A stretch of DNA of 64,000 nt from Eremothecium cymbalariae DBVPG#7215 (Eukaryota > Ascomycota > Saccharomycetes > Saccharomycetales > Saccharomycetaceae). Location of the stretch: assembly GCF_000235365.1 (NCBI RefSeq), contig NC_016452.1, positions 730,001 through 794,000 of the forward strand, read 5' to 3'. The notes under the pieces are model-generated. The model searched no databases, was not told where the DNA came from, and saw only the letters and a list, made by a program, of their open reading frames with translations. Positions 28,701 to 38,991 of the stretch are shown here, one piece after another. Made by a program: the position numbers and the translations under genes. The first letter of the stretch is position 1. Every line of letters begins with the position of its first letter.

Positions 28701-29690
28701 TCAACCTCTCCAGTATGTCTTGAAGACTCTGATTGCGGAAAGAAGACCTTGTAAACGGGGTCGGTTGTCTCCGGGATCTGGAGAGTACCTTAGATCCTCT
28801 TCGCCCGTTACGGTTGGAGAGAGCTCAACATCTTCTGAGCTACTGAGCTCACCTCGGGAAGCAACGTGAATGTAATCACCAGGTAGTGATAGCGGAGGTT
28901 TTCCGTTATTAATAGTCTGTGATGCCTCATCGTATGTGGTAGGAGATTCAGAAACAAAATTTTTTTTGCTGCGGTGTTCATCGTCACTTTCTGAGTTTTT
29001 CACAGTTTCATCACTCTGGATATTCCTATCGCTACTGCTCATTCTGAGTTGGTTCTTGAAGTGGCTGCTATCTGTGCTGCTGCTGTCGCTGCTGTCACTA
29101 CTTTCGCTGCTACTGCTGTAGCTGCTACTGCTACCGTAACTGTTAGCACTGACGCGCCTATCGTTGCCACCGCTTTCGGCACTGACGCCGACATTCTCTA
29201 CCTCTTTATCACTTGCTGTAACAACATTCTCACTCCCCTGGCACACTTCAGATACCTCCAAACCAGTTGTAACAGGGTCCACCAACCCCAAGTACCCATC
29301 AGATCCCTGATCAGGAGAACTTATCGTTACATCGTCCATAGTCATGTCTGACTCACGAAGCTCTTCACCCTCCGATTCAGACACCTCTTCTGTTTCTCCA
29401 TCTTTCAACCAATCCTCACAAAACACTCGGTTATTCACGTGGCCCTCGCCGTCCATGAGCTCTTCAAAACACTCCACAGTCGTCCAATTCGTTCCATTTA
29501 AAACAAACTTGAAAATTAGCTCCTTCTCCCCACTGTATGGTACCTCCACCCGAAATACACCCTCCACATCATCGTACTTCAAGGTATATTTCTCATGCTG
29601 CCATTGATCAAAATCCCCTGTGATCGTTATATGGTCACTGCTACTGAAGTGCACCTTCGTGCCCTCCATAACTAACTCCAAACTTGGCAT
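28701..29690 (-). CDS. CRP1/MDG1-family protein with AMPK-type glycogen-binding domain
   Basis: The protein has 329 residues. Residues 8-95 form an early-set/AMPK-beta-like carbohydrate-binding module (HITITGDFDQWQ, FKFVLNGTNWT, GHVNNRVF). The rest is disordered, acidic and very Ser-rich (about 185-215), ending IRVFKTYWRG. S. cerevisiae has CRP1 (YHR146W, cruciform-DNA binding) and MDG1 (YNL173C, pheromone-signalling suppressor) from one ancestor; this single gene represents that ancestor. Neither S. cerevisiae gene is near IRR1 or YKE4, so the location is unusual. The function is uncertain beyond family membership. Confidence 0.85.
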   Translation of the reverse strand: MPSLELVMEGTKVHFSSSDHITITGDFDQWQHEKYTLKYDDVEGVFRVEVPYSGEKELIFKFVLNGTNWTTVECFEELMDGEGHVNNRVFCEDWLKDGETEEVSESEGEELRESDMTMDDVTISSPDQGSDGYLGLVDPVTTGLEVSEVCQGSENVVTASDKEVENVGVSAESGGNDRRVSANSYGSSSSYSSSSESSDSSDSSSTDSSHFKNQLRMSSSDRNIQSDETVKNSESDDEHRSKKNFVSESPTTYDEASQTINNGKPPLSLPGDYIHVASRGELSSSEDVELSPTVTGEEDLRYSPDPGDNRPRLQGLLSAIRVFKTYWRG

Positions 29691-30064
29691 TGTCCGTGTC
29701 TTTTACTATATATCTATCCCTTTTTCACTTTATTTGTCTATAATTTATGTGCGAACAGATACCTAGATAGACGAAATTCAAAACCTAACTTTTCCACTGC
29801 CTTCTCCTGCCTCGCAAACACTCCGGTAACTCCTATCCAATGTTCTTGCTTAACTCTTTGGGATCTTGATAAAAAGTCTTCAGATCCCCTTTCCATCCAA
29901 ACTATATATTTTTTTTTCGCAACCAAAATAGTTATTAAGGTTGCCACCCCCAGTTAAGCTCATCGCGTTGCCCCCTATGGCAGAGTCAGGTGAGCGTCAA
30001 GTGTTGAAGTATATGTAGATATGTTATAAGGTAATTTATCATGTGTATATGTTATGTAAGATCG
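29691..30064. other. Intergenic region between the CRP1-like and MCH5-like genes
   Basis: This 374-bp region holds the CRP1-like promoter and the 3' end of the MCH5-like gene, which lies on the same strand upstream. I see nothing beyond T-rich and A-rich tracts. Confidence 0.35.
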
Positions 30065-31549
30065 TCAAAAGACAGTAAATAAGGTGGTTAAAATTACGCT
30101 GAGGAAGGACGAGGCAGGGGCTGAGTTGGAAGGGGATTTGAGGGCGTAATACTTACTAACTGCGAATAGGAACGCAGAGGTACCGCTTATTGAAGATACA
30201 AATATTATTAGATTGTTGTATGCGGAGAGTGATTCTTCACGGAGGATTACGCCAGAGATAGGGATACCCAGGAGAAAGAAAAGGCCGACTAGGACATACA
30301 TTGTAGCGTAGCGTTTGCCGAATTCGTTGGTTTTGGAGATCTTTCCACAGCACACAGGGGCCAGGTTGAGCATTGATCCATAGAAGAAGCCGTATATTGC
30401 TGCGAATATGTACATGTTAGAGGTTGAACGGCTGCCGAAAGGTAGCCATATTATGAGGCCTGAAAACGCGAGGCCTATGTTGACGATTATCATAACGTTG
30501 TATGCGCCGAGCCATCGGTCAGCGACGAAGCTGAATATAAAGCCGCCAAATATGGTGAGGGTATTCAGTGTTGTGACGATGGCGAAGGAGTCAGATTCTT
30601 TGTAGTGCACGGCAGTACAATAGGAGGCGATGTAGGTTAGAGTTGTACCGGCGCTGACCTCAGCCATTGAGGTTGCGATGGTGCCCCAGAAGTACGAGCC
30701 TTGAGCCAGAGCTTTGTAGTCAAAGGCGTCTCTCATAGTTAAGATGGACCGTCTTAGCGGATGGTAGTTCTTTACGTATTCGGCTTGTTCGGATGTTGTT
30801 ACCGTCAACTTTTCAGGATCTTCTCTCACTAAGAACCAGGTTAAAGTGAGACAGAATGCCGCAATTAAACTCATAATCCTGAAAGACCATGCAAAGCCAA
30901 CTTTATCGAACAATGAGCCAAACATTATGGGGAAAATAACTCCTCCAACACTGCCGCCATTGATGGCTAGTGCCGTTGCAATACCCCTCCGACGGTAGAA
31001 GTAGTGGCACACACAACCAAGCATGGGACTCGTTATTATGCCAGACCCAATCCCTGCAGCAACACTAAAAGATAGAATAAACTGCCCAATAGTTTTGGAA
31101 TTCCCAACCCCAATAAGCCCGCCAATAAAAATCACTGAACCTATCGCCAGAGGCTGCTTTGTTCCACATTTGTCAAAATACAACCCACTGAAAATTCCCG
31201 AACTCAAAACAAGGAAAGCATAGATAGAAAATATCCACGAAACAGAGGATATAGACTTATTTGCTAACTGATTTTTGGAAATATGGTTCTGTACTGTTCC
31301 AGTGACGAAGAAAAGCCCCCATGTAGGTAACACCCCGAGCATTGCGCCAACTGTCACACTCCAAGCCTTCAACCCTCCTTCAGGGTACGAAAATCCGTCA
31401 ACTTCAACATTTGTATCTTTCTCCCCGTCTGATATTCTAACATCGACAACTTTAGGCGACTTTACAGCTCCCAGCTTAGTAAACTTCGATTTTATGCACA
31501 ATGTCCATCGTTTTGAACTTTCAGTTGTACTAGACTCTCCAACAATCAT
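30065..31549 (-). CDS. MCH5-type major facilitator transporter (riboflavin/monocarboxylate-porter family)
   Basis: The protein has 494 residues with about 12 hydrophobic segments. It has the YPEGGLKAW start of the monocarboxylate-porter family and the loop motif YRRRGIATALAINGGSVGG. The cluster PVCCGKISKTNEFGKRYA is close to S. cerevisiae Mch5 (521 residues), the plasma-membrane riboflavin importer, so Mch5 is the best match among the five MCH proteins I can recall. Substrate is inferred; paralogues of unknown substrate are possible. MCH5 is YOR306C, far from this block in S. cerevisiae. With the CRP1-like gene it separates IRR1 from YKE4. Confidence 0.82.
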   Translation of the reverse strand: MIVGESSTTESSKRWTLCIKSKFTKLGAVKSPKVVDVRISDGEKDTNVEVDGFSYPEGGLKAWSVTVGAMLGVLPTWGLFFVTGTVQNHISKNQLANKSISSVSWIFSIYAFLVLSSGIFSGLYFDKCGTKQPLAIGSVIFIGGLIGVGNSKTIGQFILSFSVAAGIGSGIITSPMLGCVCHYFYRRRGIATALAINGGSVGGVIFPIMFGSLFDKVGFAWSFRIMSLIAAFCLTLTWFLVREDPEKLTVTTSEQAEYVKNYHPLRRSILTMRDAFDYKALAQGSYFWGTIATSMAEVSAGTTLTYIASYCTAVHYKESDSFAIVTTLNTLTIFGGFIFSFVADRWLGAYNVMIIVNIGLAFSGLIIWLPFGSRSTSNMYIFAAIYGFFYGSMLNLAPVCCGKISKTNEFGKRYATMYVLVGLFFLLGIPISGVILREESLSAYNNLIIFVSSISGTSAFLFAVSKYYALKSPSNSAPASSFLSVILTTLFTVF

Positions 31550-31931
31550 CTTTGTTCAACCTTTTGGCTCTTAATAAAGCGTTTGGACGTTGTGGCCCTG
31601 TTCCATCCGTATGAATTTCTAAAGCATCTCTTATCTATATAAATATGTATAGAAAGGAATGGTTTCCAAGCATCAGCTTTTTTGCGAAAAAGAGTAAAAA
31701 AAAGAAATATGTCCCTTCGTTCACCAGCAGAATACGCAGGCAGGTCAGGACATCCTTGCCAGGAAGATGAGTCATTGAAGGACATGTAGTCCTTAGTAAC
31801 CTTGTTAATGCAGGTTTTAGTTATAAAAGATGTTGCATTCTGGCATATGAGACTTTAAATACGAGTGTGTGGTAAAGCATGTATTCAAAAACGTCATGTA
31901 AAGAAAGAGTCCGACTAATAACCGTGTGTCT
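31550..31931. other. Intergenic region between the MCH5-like gene and YKE4
   Basis: This 382-bp region holds the MCH5-like promoter and the YKE4 3' end. No recognisable element is seen. Confidence 0.35.
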
Positions 31932-33188
31932 CTACTCTTTCATGAGGAAAATAAGTCCAAAGCCTGCACACATTGCACCTAGTTGTAGCAGGCTGCTAAT
32001 GCACTCTTTGGAGGTGTTATTTGGATTTCTGGTCTTTAGTAGCTCAGGAACAATGCCCACTGTGCCGATGTATATAAACCCACCAGTAGTGATTGGCAAC
32101 AGAAGATCTTGAAATGAGACGCCGAGTAATTGTATTGCATCAGTTGTGAACTTGATAGGAATGCCAATTTCTGGGATTATTTGTGGACTGAAGGTGTTGT
32201 AGATACCCAATTCGTTAATGGCGCAGCCGATAAGGGTGCCGACCATGGCACCAATGGATGTTATAATATGTGACTTCAAGGCGTATTTGAAGGAAAAACC
32301 ACTTGAAATTGCGATCGCAATATCACCTAGCTCATGGGGGATTTCATGCATCAACACGGCAATGGTAGTGGTGATTCCAACAGTTCTGGAGGTGTAAAAA
32401 GCTGTCGCGAGAGCAAGGCCATCAGTGAAGTTGTGGGCAAAGCTTGAAATCAAGTTTAAATACACGGGTGTCCGTAGAGAAGATGGTACAACATTCTTGG
32501 ATTTTTTGGTCGACTCTTTACTATCAACTTGGTTTTTAATTATTGCTGAGGACGATTTTACAGATTTTTGATCCTTCTTATTCTTCTTTATTAACGATTT
32601 TTCACTATGAACCTCTGAAGAGGACTGAATGGCTTCGGCCGAGTCTTCAGGGTAGGCGTGCAAGTGAGAGTGAGAGTGACCATCTGCGCCAGAGTCATCG
32701 CCATTCATTATTCTTACCATCTTGTCAATGCCCATGAAGAGTACGAACCCAGTAAAAACAGCAAAACTTAGGGAAGGCGGGCTGCCCCTGTATTGCGACA
32801 GCTTGATTAACTCACTAACAACCTTCTCTTCTGGATTCCTCATCATATCAATAATCCTTCCTGCCGTATCTAGTTCGTTTGAACGAAATATTTCTGGTAA
32901 TAGGCAAAGCAGCACGTCACCCATCAACCCGCCAAACGCAAACGAAACCATAAGAGGTAGAAACAAAGCATCATCACTACTGGTTCTCAACCCTGGAATA
33001 ACGAACGCCATCAATCCAGGAACCATGGACAGGTATAGTGTAGCTAACAATGAGTTGTAACGAGAACAGAATGGAAATAAATACCCCATTGCAACATCAA
33101 AATACCCTGACTTTAACTCATAACTATGTTTGCCATGGCACAATACTGGTGCTAACAACGTCAATGCTACCAATAAAACTCTACACAT
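31932..33188 (-). CDS. YKE4: ZIP-family ER zinc transporter Yke4
   Basis: The protein has 418 residues. An N-terminal signal peptide (MCRVLLVALTLLAPVLCHG) is followed by about seven to eight transmembrane segments. A cytosolic or luminal loop contains the His-rich GHSHSHLHAYPED and a lysine/serine-rich stretch. The metal-binding ZIP signatures are HNFTDGLALATAF and HEIPHELGDIAIAISSG. Yke4 (SLC39A7/LIV-1 type) moves zinc across the ER membrane. It is longer than the S. cerevisiae protein (about 346), mainly in the loop. It corresponds to YIL023C. Confidence 0.94.
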   Translation of the reverse strand: MCRVLLVALTLLAPVLCHGKHSYELKSGYFDVAMGYLFPFCSRYNSLLATLYLSMVPGLMAFVIPGLRTSSDDALFLPLMVSFAFGGLMGDVLLCLLPEIFRSNELDTAGRIIDMMRNPEEKVVSELIKLSQYRGSPPSLSFAVFTGFVLFMGIDKMVRIMNGDDSGADGHSHSHLHAYPEDSAEAIQSSSEVHSEKSLIKKNKKDQKSVKSSSAIIKNQVDSKESTKKSKNVVPSSLRTPVYLNLISSFAHNFTDGLALATAFYTSRTVGITTTIAVLMHEIPHELGDIAIAISSGFSFKYALKSHIITSIGAMVGTLIGCAINELGIYNTFSPQIIPEIGIPIKFTTDAIQLLGVSFQDLLLPITTGGFIYIGTVGIVPELLKTRNPNNTSKECISSLLQLGAMCAGFGLIFLMKE

Positions 33189-33741
33189 CTCTAGAGTTAA
33201 TTTCCGTAACTCCCTGAAGTAGCTAAACGTGAAACTCCTTAGGGGGATTGTATTAGTTATTTCTGTTAGGTTGAATTTAAATTTTTACAATGGCTTGGTA
33301 ATCAAGAAAGGCCATAATTGCGTTGTTTATCCTTTTTAGAGGTTAAATACAAACATAGAAAAACTGGTCTAATTTTCACCGGTATATTAAGAGACTGACA
33401 GTTGTTGTGTACGTGGAATTGTGTGATATATCTGGCTTTGTATTCCCTATCAGTTTGAAACGTCATGGCTTAATTTTCCATAATTCATAACTAATTTGTT
33501 TCCAGTATGTTTCCCTTTCATTTTGTTTTCAGGAACTGCTTTTTCTACTCGGGACATTTCCTCTGGCGGAAATAAAAACCCATACATTGAATGGAATTGA
33601 ATTTAAACATTGATATTATCAGCTAGGATGTGATAATGTGGTTTTAAGTGGTAGTTTTTTATGTCAGAAGAGGGAGTTTCCAAGTTCATTGCACATTTTA
33701 GGTCTTTATTAAGGTAATATGAGTTACATATACTATATTAA
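33189..33741. promoter_or_regulatory. YKE4 upstream / RSC8 downstream region
   Basis: This 553-bp region contains the YKE4 promoter and the RSC8 3' end. It is AT-rich throughout. No clear Zap1-like or other site and no further gene were found. Confidence 0.35.
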
Positions 33742-35448
33742 TTACAACGACCACGGCTTGTATAATTGTGGTTGGGCCTTAGACACACTTTCTAAATCCT
33801 GCTGAGCTATTTTCTTTAATTCCTCTTCGTTGGCGTTAGACTCTTTTTCTACTAAGGCAACGCCAGAATCGGCCTGTTCGGACAGTAGTACTAGTTTTTT
33901 GGATATATTTAATTTTGTCAAATCCTTGTTAATGTCTGTCACTTGCTTGCTTAAAGATAATCTGTCGTTTCTTTGTTTTTCTGTCTCCCGGGCGTATTTG
34001 TCACGTTCTACTTTCAATGCAGCCTCAACAGAGTCAAGTTGTCTAAACTTGAGATCTAGCTTCTCCAAAGTTAACTGTACCAAATCATGTGTGACAATGT
34101 GTGCTTCTTGTAAGTATTTTTCGGATATTTGTTTGGCTGATCTTGGAATGTCTTCTTTTAGAACCTTGTCATTAATGCCATTTAATAATGCCTGTATCGT
34201 TGCGCTTACGGCATCCTTGGTTACAAACTCCTCGACTTTGTTACCATCCTTTGAATCTTGTGGGACAATTCCGTTAATGTATTTATCTTCAATTGGCAAT
34301 GTTAAAAATTTCTCAACACATTCCTCCAAGGTCTTAGATCCACCTACATGATCTACAATCTTTTCCCAGTTATCTTCGTACATTTCAATACCTTCTAAAA
34401 GTAACAACAATTCCTGATCAGACCAATATTTACTGCTGCGCATCATATTTTCCAACTTTATGAAATCGGACGCATGAAAATTGGCACCAAAATGGCCTTC
34501 TTGGAAACAGCGGGAACACAAATTATTAACACCAGAACGCAGATTATGGTAGCGTACCCCCACTGCGTCATTACCACATGTAAAGCAGGCATATGTCTTG
34601 TGGATCTGTTTAGATTGCTGTTGCTGCGAACGCAACGCATTGAAATCGTGAATCGAATCATAAATGTTCTTCCGCAGAGAAAGGTTTACAGGGAACGGCT
34701 TGGGTTGCTTGAACTCCACCTTTACTTTAGGCGCAGTCGAGTAAGGCGTGGCCACACTGCTGGAATTTGCAGAGGGCTCCTCGTCAGTAGAGTTCGTTTC
34801 TCCATTGGAAGCCGCAGAACCACCAGACCCATTCGTTTCAATCGGAATTTCCGCTACATCGGGAGGTACAAAGGGCTTCAATCCTTGCGGGGTATCTAAC
34901 ACAACCTGAAAATGACCTGTAAACGCAGGCCCCAATAGAGATGGCTTTGATCTGGGATCAATTTGATAGTTAATCAACCCCCACTCCTCCAAAAACTTGT
35001 GAATCTTTACAATCGATGCAACATCCATCGCAATGTTTCTTCTCACAGCGGTAATGGTTAAGTACTCATATGGTGATAATCTATATGTATTCACAATAAA
35101 GTTACGCACATCCTTGTACGTTTTCGGCGTTTTAAAACGTGATGAATCGTTAAAAAAGTCGGGCAATGCACGTCTCTCCAGCTCATGTATATCATTGAAT
35201 TGGAACCATGACGCAAACGAAGGAACAATCACAGGATGCGCCTGCTTCGCTAAAAACCGCGCCGCCTTATCTTCCAATTTCTGAGCCTCCTGTTCATAGT
35301 CTACCTTCGATTGTTCCTGTTGTTGTTGTTGTTGCTGCAAGTGGGGCAACACGGGAACAGAAGAATTAACTGTTCCCGCATTGCTCAAAGGTGCTGTCTC
35401 ATTCTCCATCTCCAAATTATTCTCTTGAACGTCCATCGGTTCATTCAT
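33742..35448 (-). CDS. RSC8: RSC chromatin-remodelling subunit Rsc8 (SWIRM-SANT)
   Basis: The protein has 568 residues from the ATG at 35448 ([10 protein letters not shown]); the frame extends upstream only to a TTG. The domain order is that of the SWI3 family: polyglutamine stretch near residue 45, SWIRM at about 70-155 ([22 protein letters not shown]), ZZ-type zinc finger at about 290-335 ([14 protein letters not shown]), SANT at about 345-395 ([20 protein letters not shown]) and a C-terminal coiled coil. Length and linkage with CDC26 and IRC5 (YFR036-038) favour Rsc8 over Swi3. Rsc8 is a scaffold of the essential RSC complex. Confidence 0.94.
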   Translation of the reverse strand: MNEPMDVQENNLEMENETAPLSNAGTVNSSVPVLPHLQQQQQQQEQSKVDYEQEAQKLEDKAARFLAKQAHPVIVPSFASWFQFNDIHELERRALPDFFNDSSRFKTPKTYKDVRNFIVNTYRLSPYEYLTITAVRRNIAMDVASIVKIHKFLEEWGLINYQIDPRSKPSLLGPAFTGHFQVVLDTPQGLKPFVPPDVAEIPIETNGSGGSAASNGETNSTDEEPSANSSSVATPYSTAPKVKVEFKQPKPFPVNLSLRKNIYDSIHDFNALRSQQQQSKQIHKTYACFTCGNDAVGVRYHNLRSGVNNLCSRCFQEGHFGANFHASDFIKLENMMRSSKYWSDQELLLLLEGIEMYEDNWEKIVDHVGGSKTLEECVEKFLTLPIEDKYINGIVPQDSKDGNKVEEFVTKDAVSATIQALLNGINDKVLKEDIPRSAKQISEKYLQEAHIVTHDLVQLTLEKLDLKFRQLDSVEAALKVERDKYARETEKQRNDRLSLSKQVTDINKDLTKLNISKKLVLLSEQADSGVALVEKESNANEEELKKIAQQDLESVSKAQPQLYKPWSL

Positions 35449-36228
35449 CTTTCCAGCTCTATATCTATAACTATTGGTAATACTCTTCAAACCCCTCTTA
35501 GGAATCTATATCAAGGCTTCCTTCAACTAATCTAAACTACGTAAGTATTAATTAATGTTTATTTTGTTAAGCATATTTTCAAAAGTTCAGTTTTTTTTAC
35601 GATATCGCCACCGTGAATATCTAACGTTCAAAGTGATTAAAAACAACACCAGCTTTCGCTACACTAGATTACATAATCCGGCTTGGCACTAGACATTAAA
35701 CTATGACCACTGGCCTTCTACTGTGTATATTTCCAGCGATTCTATCGTATTATCTATCTCTCTACGCAACTATCTTTTTTTAAATAATTTTTGTGGTCCT
35801 TCCAGTTTCGATTTTATAATTGTAATAAAAATTGTGTTACTGGAAATTCAAAATAGATTCAAATATTAAGAATTCGAAAGGTGTGTTTCATATAGGAAAA
35901 GTAGTTTATGGAACATTACTGAGAATCATGTGTGACGGGGGATGTTTTATACATAAAAGGCATAATGTGGGATGTTAATAATGTGTGAGAAACTGTTTTT
36001 GGAACTCTTATTAATGGCCAAGGTTAATAATGGGTTTACTCGGTTTTATTATATACATGTATATATATGATGGGATACCAATCTATTAACAGAATGGAGC
36101 GTAGAGTAAGACGACGCGGAAAACCTTAGTTACAAGTAGTGATTTTTCATTCGATGTGGTTTTGGTGTGTTTGCCAATGCCATGTTAAGACAAGCAACAG
36201 GAAGAGCTACAGAAGAAGGTTTGACAGA
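35449..36228. promoter_or_regulatory. RSC8-IRC5 divergent intergenic region
   Basis: This 780-bp region carries both promoters. A TATA-rich palindromic stretch (ATATACATGTATAT) lies near 36050-36066. In-frame codons upstream of the chosen IRC5 start reach an ATG at 36154, which would shorten the region. No further gene is seen. Confidence 0.4.
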
Positions 36229-38683
36229 ATGACAAATATTCGCCAGACAAGGTCGAATGGAGGTAACAGTGGTCGCCTGGATTACAGAGAACGGGATGAA
36301 GATGATATTGATATCGAGGTTGTTGGATCTGAAGAAGAGGCCTCATCGACTGCAGAAGAGGGGCCAATATGGCTACAAGACGATGAGCTCCAGGGGGATT
36401 TGGAACTTGAATCTGATATTGAGGATGATGCACAGCTGAATGAGTTGCTCGATAACAGTAACAAAGCCAGGGATCAAGTGGTGGCGGCCGAAGGTAGTGC
36501 GAATGGGGAAGAGGATGAAGGGGAACTGGATGACTGTAGCGTTCTAAACAGAATAAATAAGTTGCAGGATTTTGTCAAGCAGAGTAAGGTATATTCAGGG
36601 ATTATTGCAGACACATTGTTGCAGAGGACTAAGGAACGGGCGAAAGAACAGAAGGCGAACCCTGTACAGGAGGAGAAAGAGGAGGAACCTCCCAAAAAGA
36701 AAACCAAGAGGAATATCTTGGACTTCTTTCAAAAGTCTAAGAAAGATAAGGGAGTGAAACAGGAGTCTGCTGTAGGTGATGGGGCGATGCGGCAACCATC
36801 GCTGTTGCGTAACTGTACTTTGAAGCAGTATCAGTTAGAGGGTTTGAATTGGTTGATAACATTGTATGAAAATGGACTGAATGGTATATTGGCCGATGAA
36901 ATGGGGCTAGGCAAGACACTTCAAAGTATATCGCTTTTAGCGTTTATATATGAGATGGATACGCGAGGGCCGTTTTTAATTGCGGCACCATTGAGTACTG
37001 TGGATAACTGGATGAATGAATTCGCAAAGTTTGCGCCAGATATTCCTGTATTGAAATACTACACTTCAGAGGGCCAGGCGAAACGCCGTAACTTGTTAAA
37101 GCAGTTTTTCCGCAAAACAAACAACGAGGGTGTTATTGTAACATCTTATGAAATTATTATGCGGGATATTGAGCTGATCCTGTCGCAGCATTGGGAGTTT
37201 CTAATTGTAGACGAGGGTCATCGTCTAAAGAACATTAATTGCAAGTTAATTAGAGAGCTGAAGCGAATAGATACCGTTAATAGGCTGCTGTTGACCGGTA
37301 CTCCGTTGCAAAACAACTTGGGAGAATTGTGGTCATTACTGAACTTTATTTTGCCGGATATTTTTGCTGATATCGAAATCTTTAATAAATGGTTTGATTT
37401 CAGTGATCTAGATCTACAAACAACCTCTAAAAAGTGGAACAAGATTCTCAACGCTGAACTAGAAAAGAATATTGTTACTAACTTGCATACAATTTTGAAA
37501 CCATTTCTTTTGAGGAGGCTAAAAAAGACAGTGCTTGCTGATGTACTCCCTCCAAAAAACGGAGTATATCATTAACTGCCCAATGACCCCGTTGCAAATT
37601 AAATTTTACAAGGCTGCATTGGGTGGGAAATTAAAACAGACCGTCATCAAACAGTCGATAAAGGACTTCTTTACTCTTAACAAGCAGCACATTGGTTCTG
37701 TCTCTAATGCCGCCGTACGCGAATTCATAACTTATAAACTACAAGAAAATGACTCAAAATTGTCCGGTAATCAGTTAAAAATGGAGAAGTTATACCAGAA
37801 ATATATCCATAAGGAACTGTTACACAAGAAGTTCCAGAATGTAATGATCCAATTACGTCAAATTGTGGATTCCACGTTTTTATTCCACTTCCCATATATT
37901 CATCCTGAAGACCTAAACTTGGATATTTTACTTCGTACATCAGGGAAACTCCAAGTTTTACAGCAATTAGTGCATAAATTGATCGCAGAAAAACATAAGG
38001 TTTTGATATTTTCCCAATTTATGGGCATGTTAGATTTGATCCAGGATTGGTGCGAGCTAAGCGGTTTCCAAACATGTCGTATAGATGGTTCAATGGATAA
38101 CGAAAGCAGAAAACAAGAAATAAATCACTTCAATGGCCGCTCTTCCAACACTTCCATATTCTTATTATCAACAAGAGCTGGTGGTTTAGGAATTAACTTA
38201 ACGGCCGCAGATTCAGTGATCATCTTCGATAGCGATTGGAACCCACAAGTTGATCTACAAGCCATGGACCGTGTACACCGAATAGGTCAGAACAAACCCG
38301 TTACAGTCTACCGCCTATATTGCAACAATACAATAGAAAATGTGATCCTAACACGTGCAACTAACAAACGAAAACTGGAGAAACTAGTCATACAGATGGG
38401 CAAATTCAACACCCTCAAGAAATTAGCTTTGAATGAAAATACATTTCTTAATATGGGACATCAACAGAAGAGCGCCACAAATTCAAATAAACAGCTAGTT
38501 CACGAACTTTCTCAACTATTAATGTCAAATCAGTCAGGACTGGGTTTTTCCCAAGCTGGCTTACTAACTGAAGCAGAGCTACAGACTCTTACAGACAAAT
38601 CATCTAGTGCTTACAGCTCCACAGACATGACGATTCATCCACATATTCGACTATTTGAAACAGCATCCGGGTTTGACCAATAA
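36229..38683 (+). CDS. IRC5: SNF2-family DNA translocase Irc5, frame broken once
   Basis: This SWI2/SNF2 ATPase of the LSH/HELLS group has Walker A in ADEMGLGKT (about residue 222), the DEAH-type box DEGH (about 327), [10 protein letters not shown], and the C-terminal helicase lobe with [13 protein letters not shown] and DRVHRIGQ. The start is taken as MTNIRQTR at 36229; an in-frame ATG at 36154 is possible. The frame breaks after VLADVLPPK at a six-A run (37554-37559) and conserved sequence resumes at EYIINCPMT one frame over. Ignoring one A gives about 817 residues (S. cerevisiae 853). Irc5 aids cohesin loading and chromatin maintenance. It corresponds to YFR038W. Confidence 0.9.
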
Positions 38684-38991
38684 AATGCTTCTATATATAC
38701 CCATCAAGTAACAGAACATACGTTAGTACACCTGTACTGCGTCCATCTGTTGTGTATAGTTGTAAGATTCTGACAGAACTTGACTCAAATTTGTGAACTT
38801 TTGATATCACGTGATTAGTCGCTGGGGACGGATCATTATAAAGGAAAATTGCCCCATATGACACCTAACTCCCCCTTACCACAGTCCAGAACGAATCGAT
38901 AATTAACTAAAACAGTTAAATACATCGCCATATACCATATAATCTTTGTGATAGCCCGTGGTAAGTCTTTATCAGTTTTATCAAAGAGCAA
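38684..38991 (+). promoter_or_regulatory. BCY1 upstream region with TGACTCA and TCACGTGA
   Basis: This 308-bp interval between IRC5 and BCY1 contains an exact TGACTCA (38781-38787) and an exact TCACGTGA (38807-38814), spaced 19 bp apart, about 180-210 bp before the BCY1 ATG. A Gcn4 or AP-1-like factor and Cbf1 are candidates. Confidence 0.55.

Noticed and set aside
36229..38683. IRC5 as a programmed frameshift gene
   Set aside because: The A6 run is not a known yeast +1 shift heptamer and the stop lies 13 bases further on; an indel in the run is simpler.
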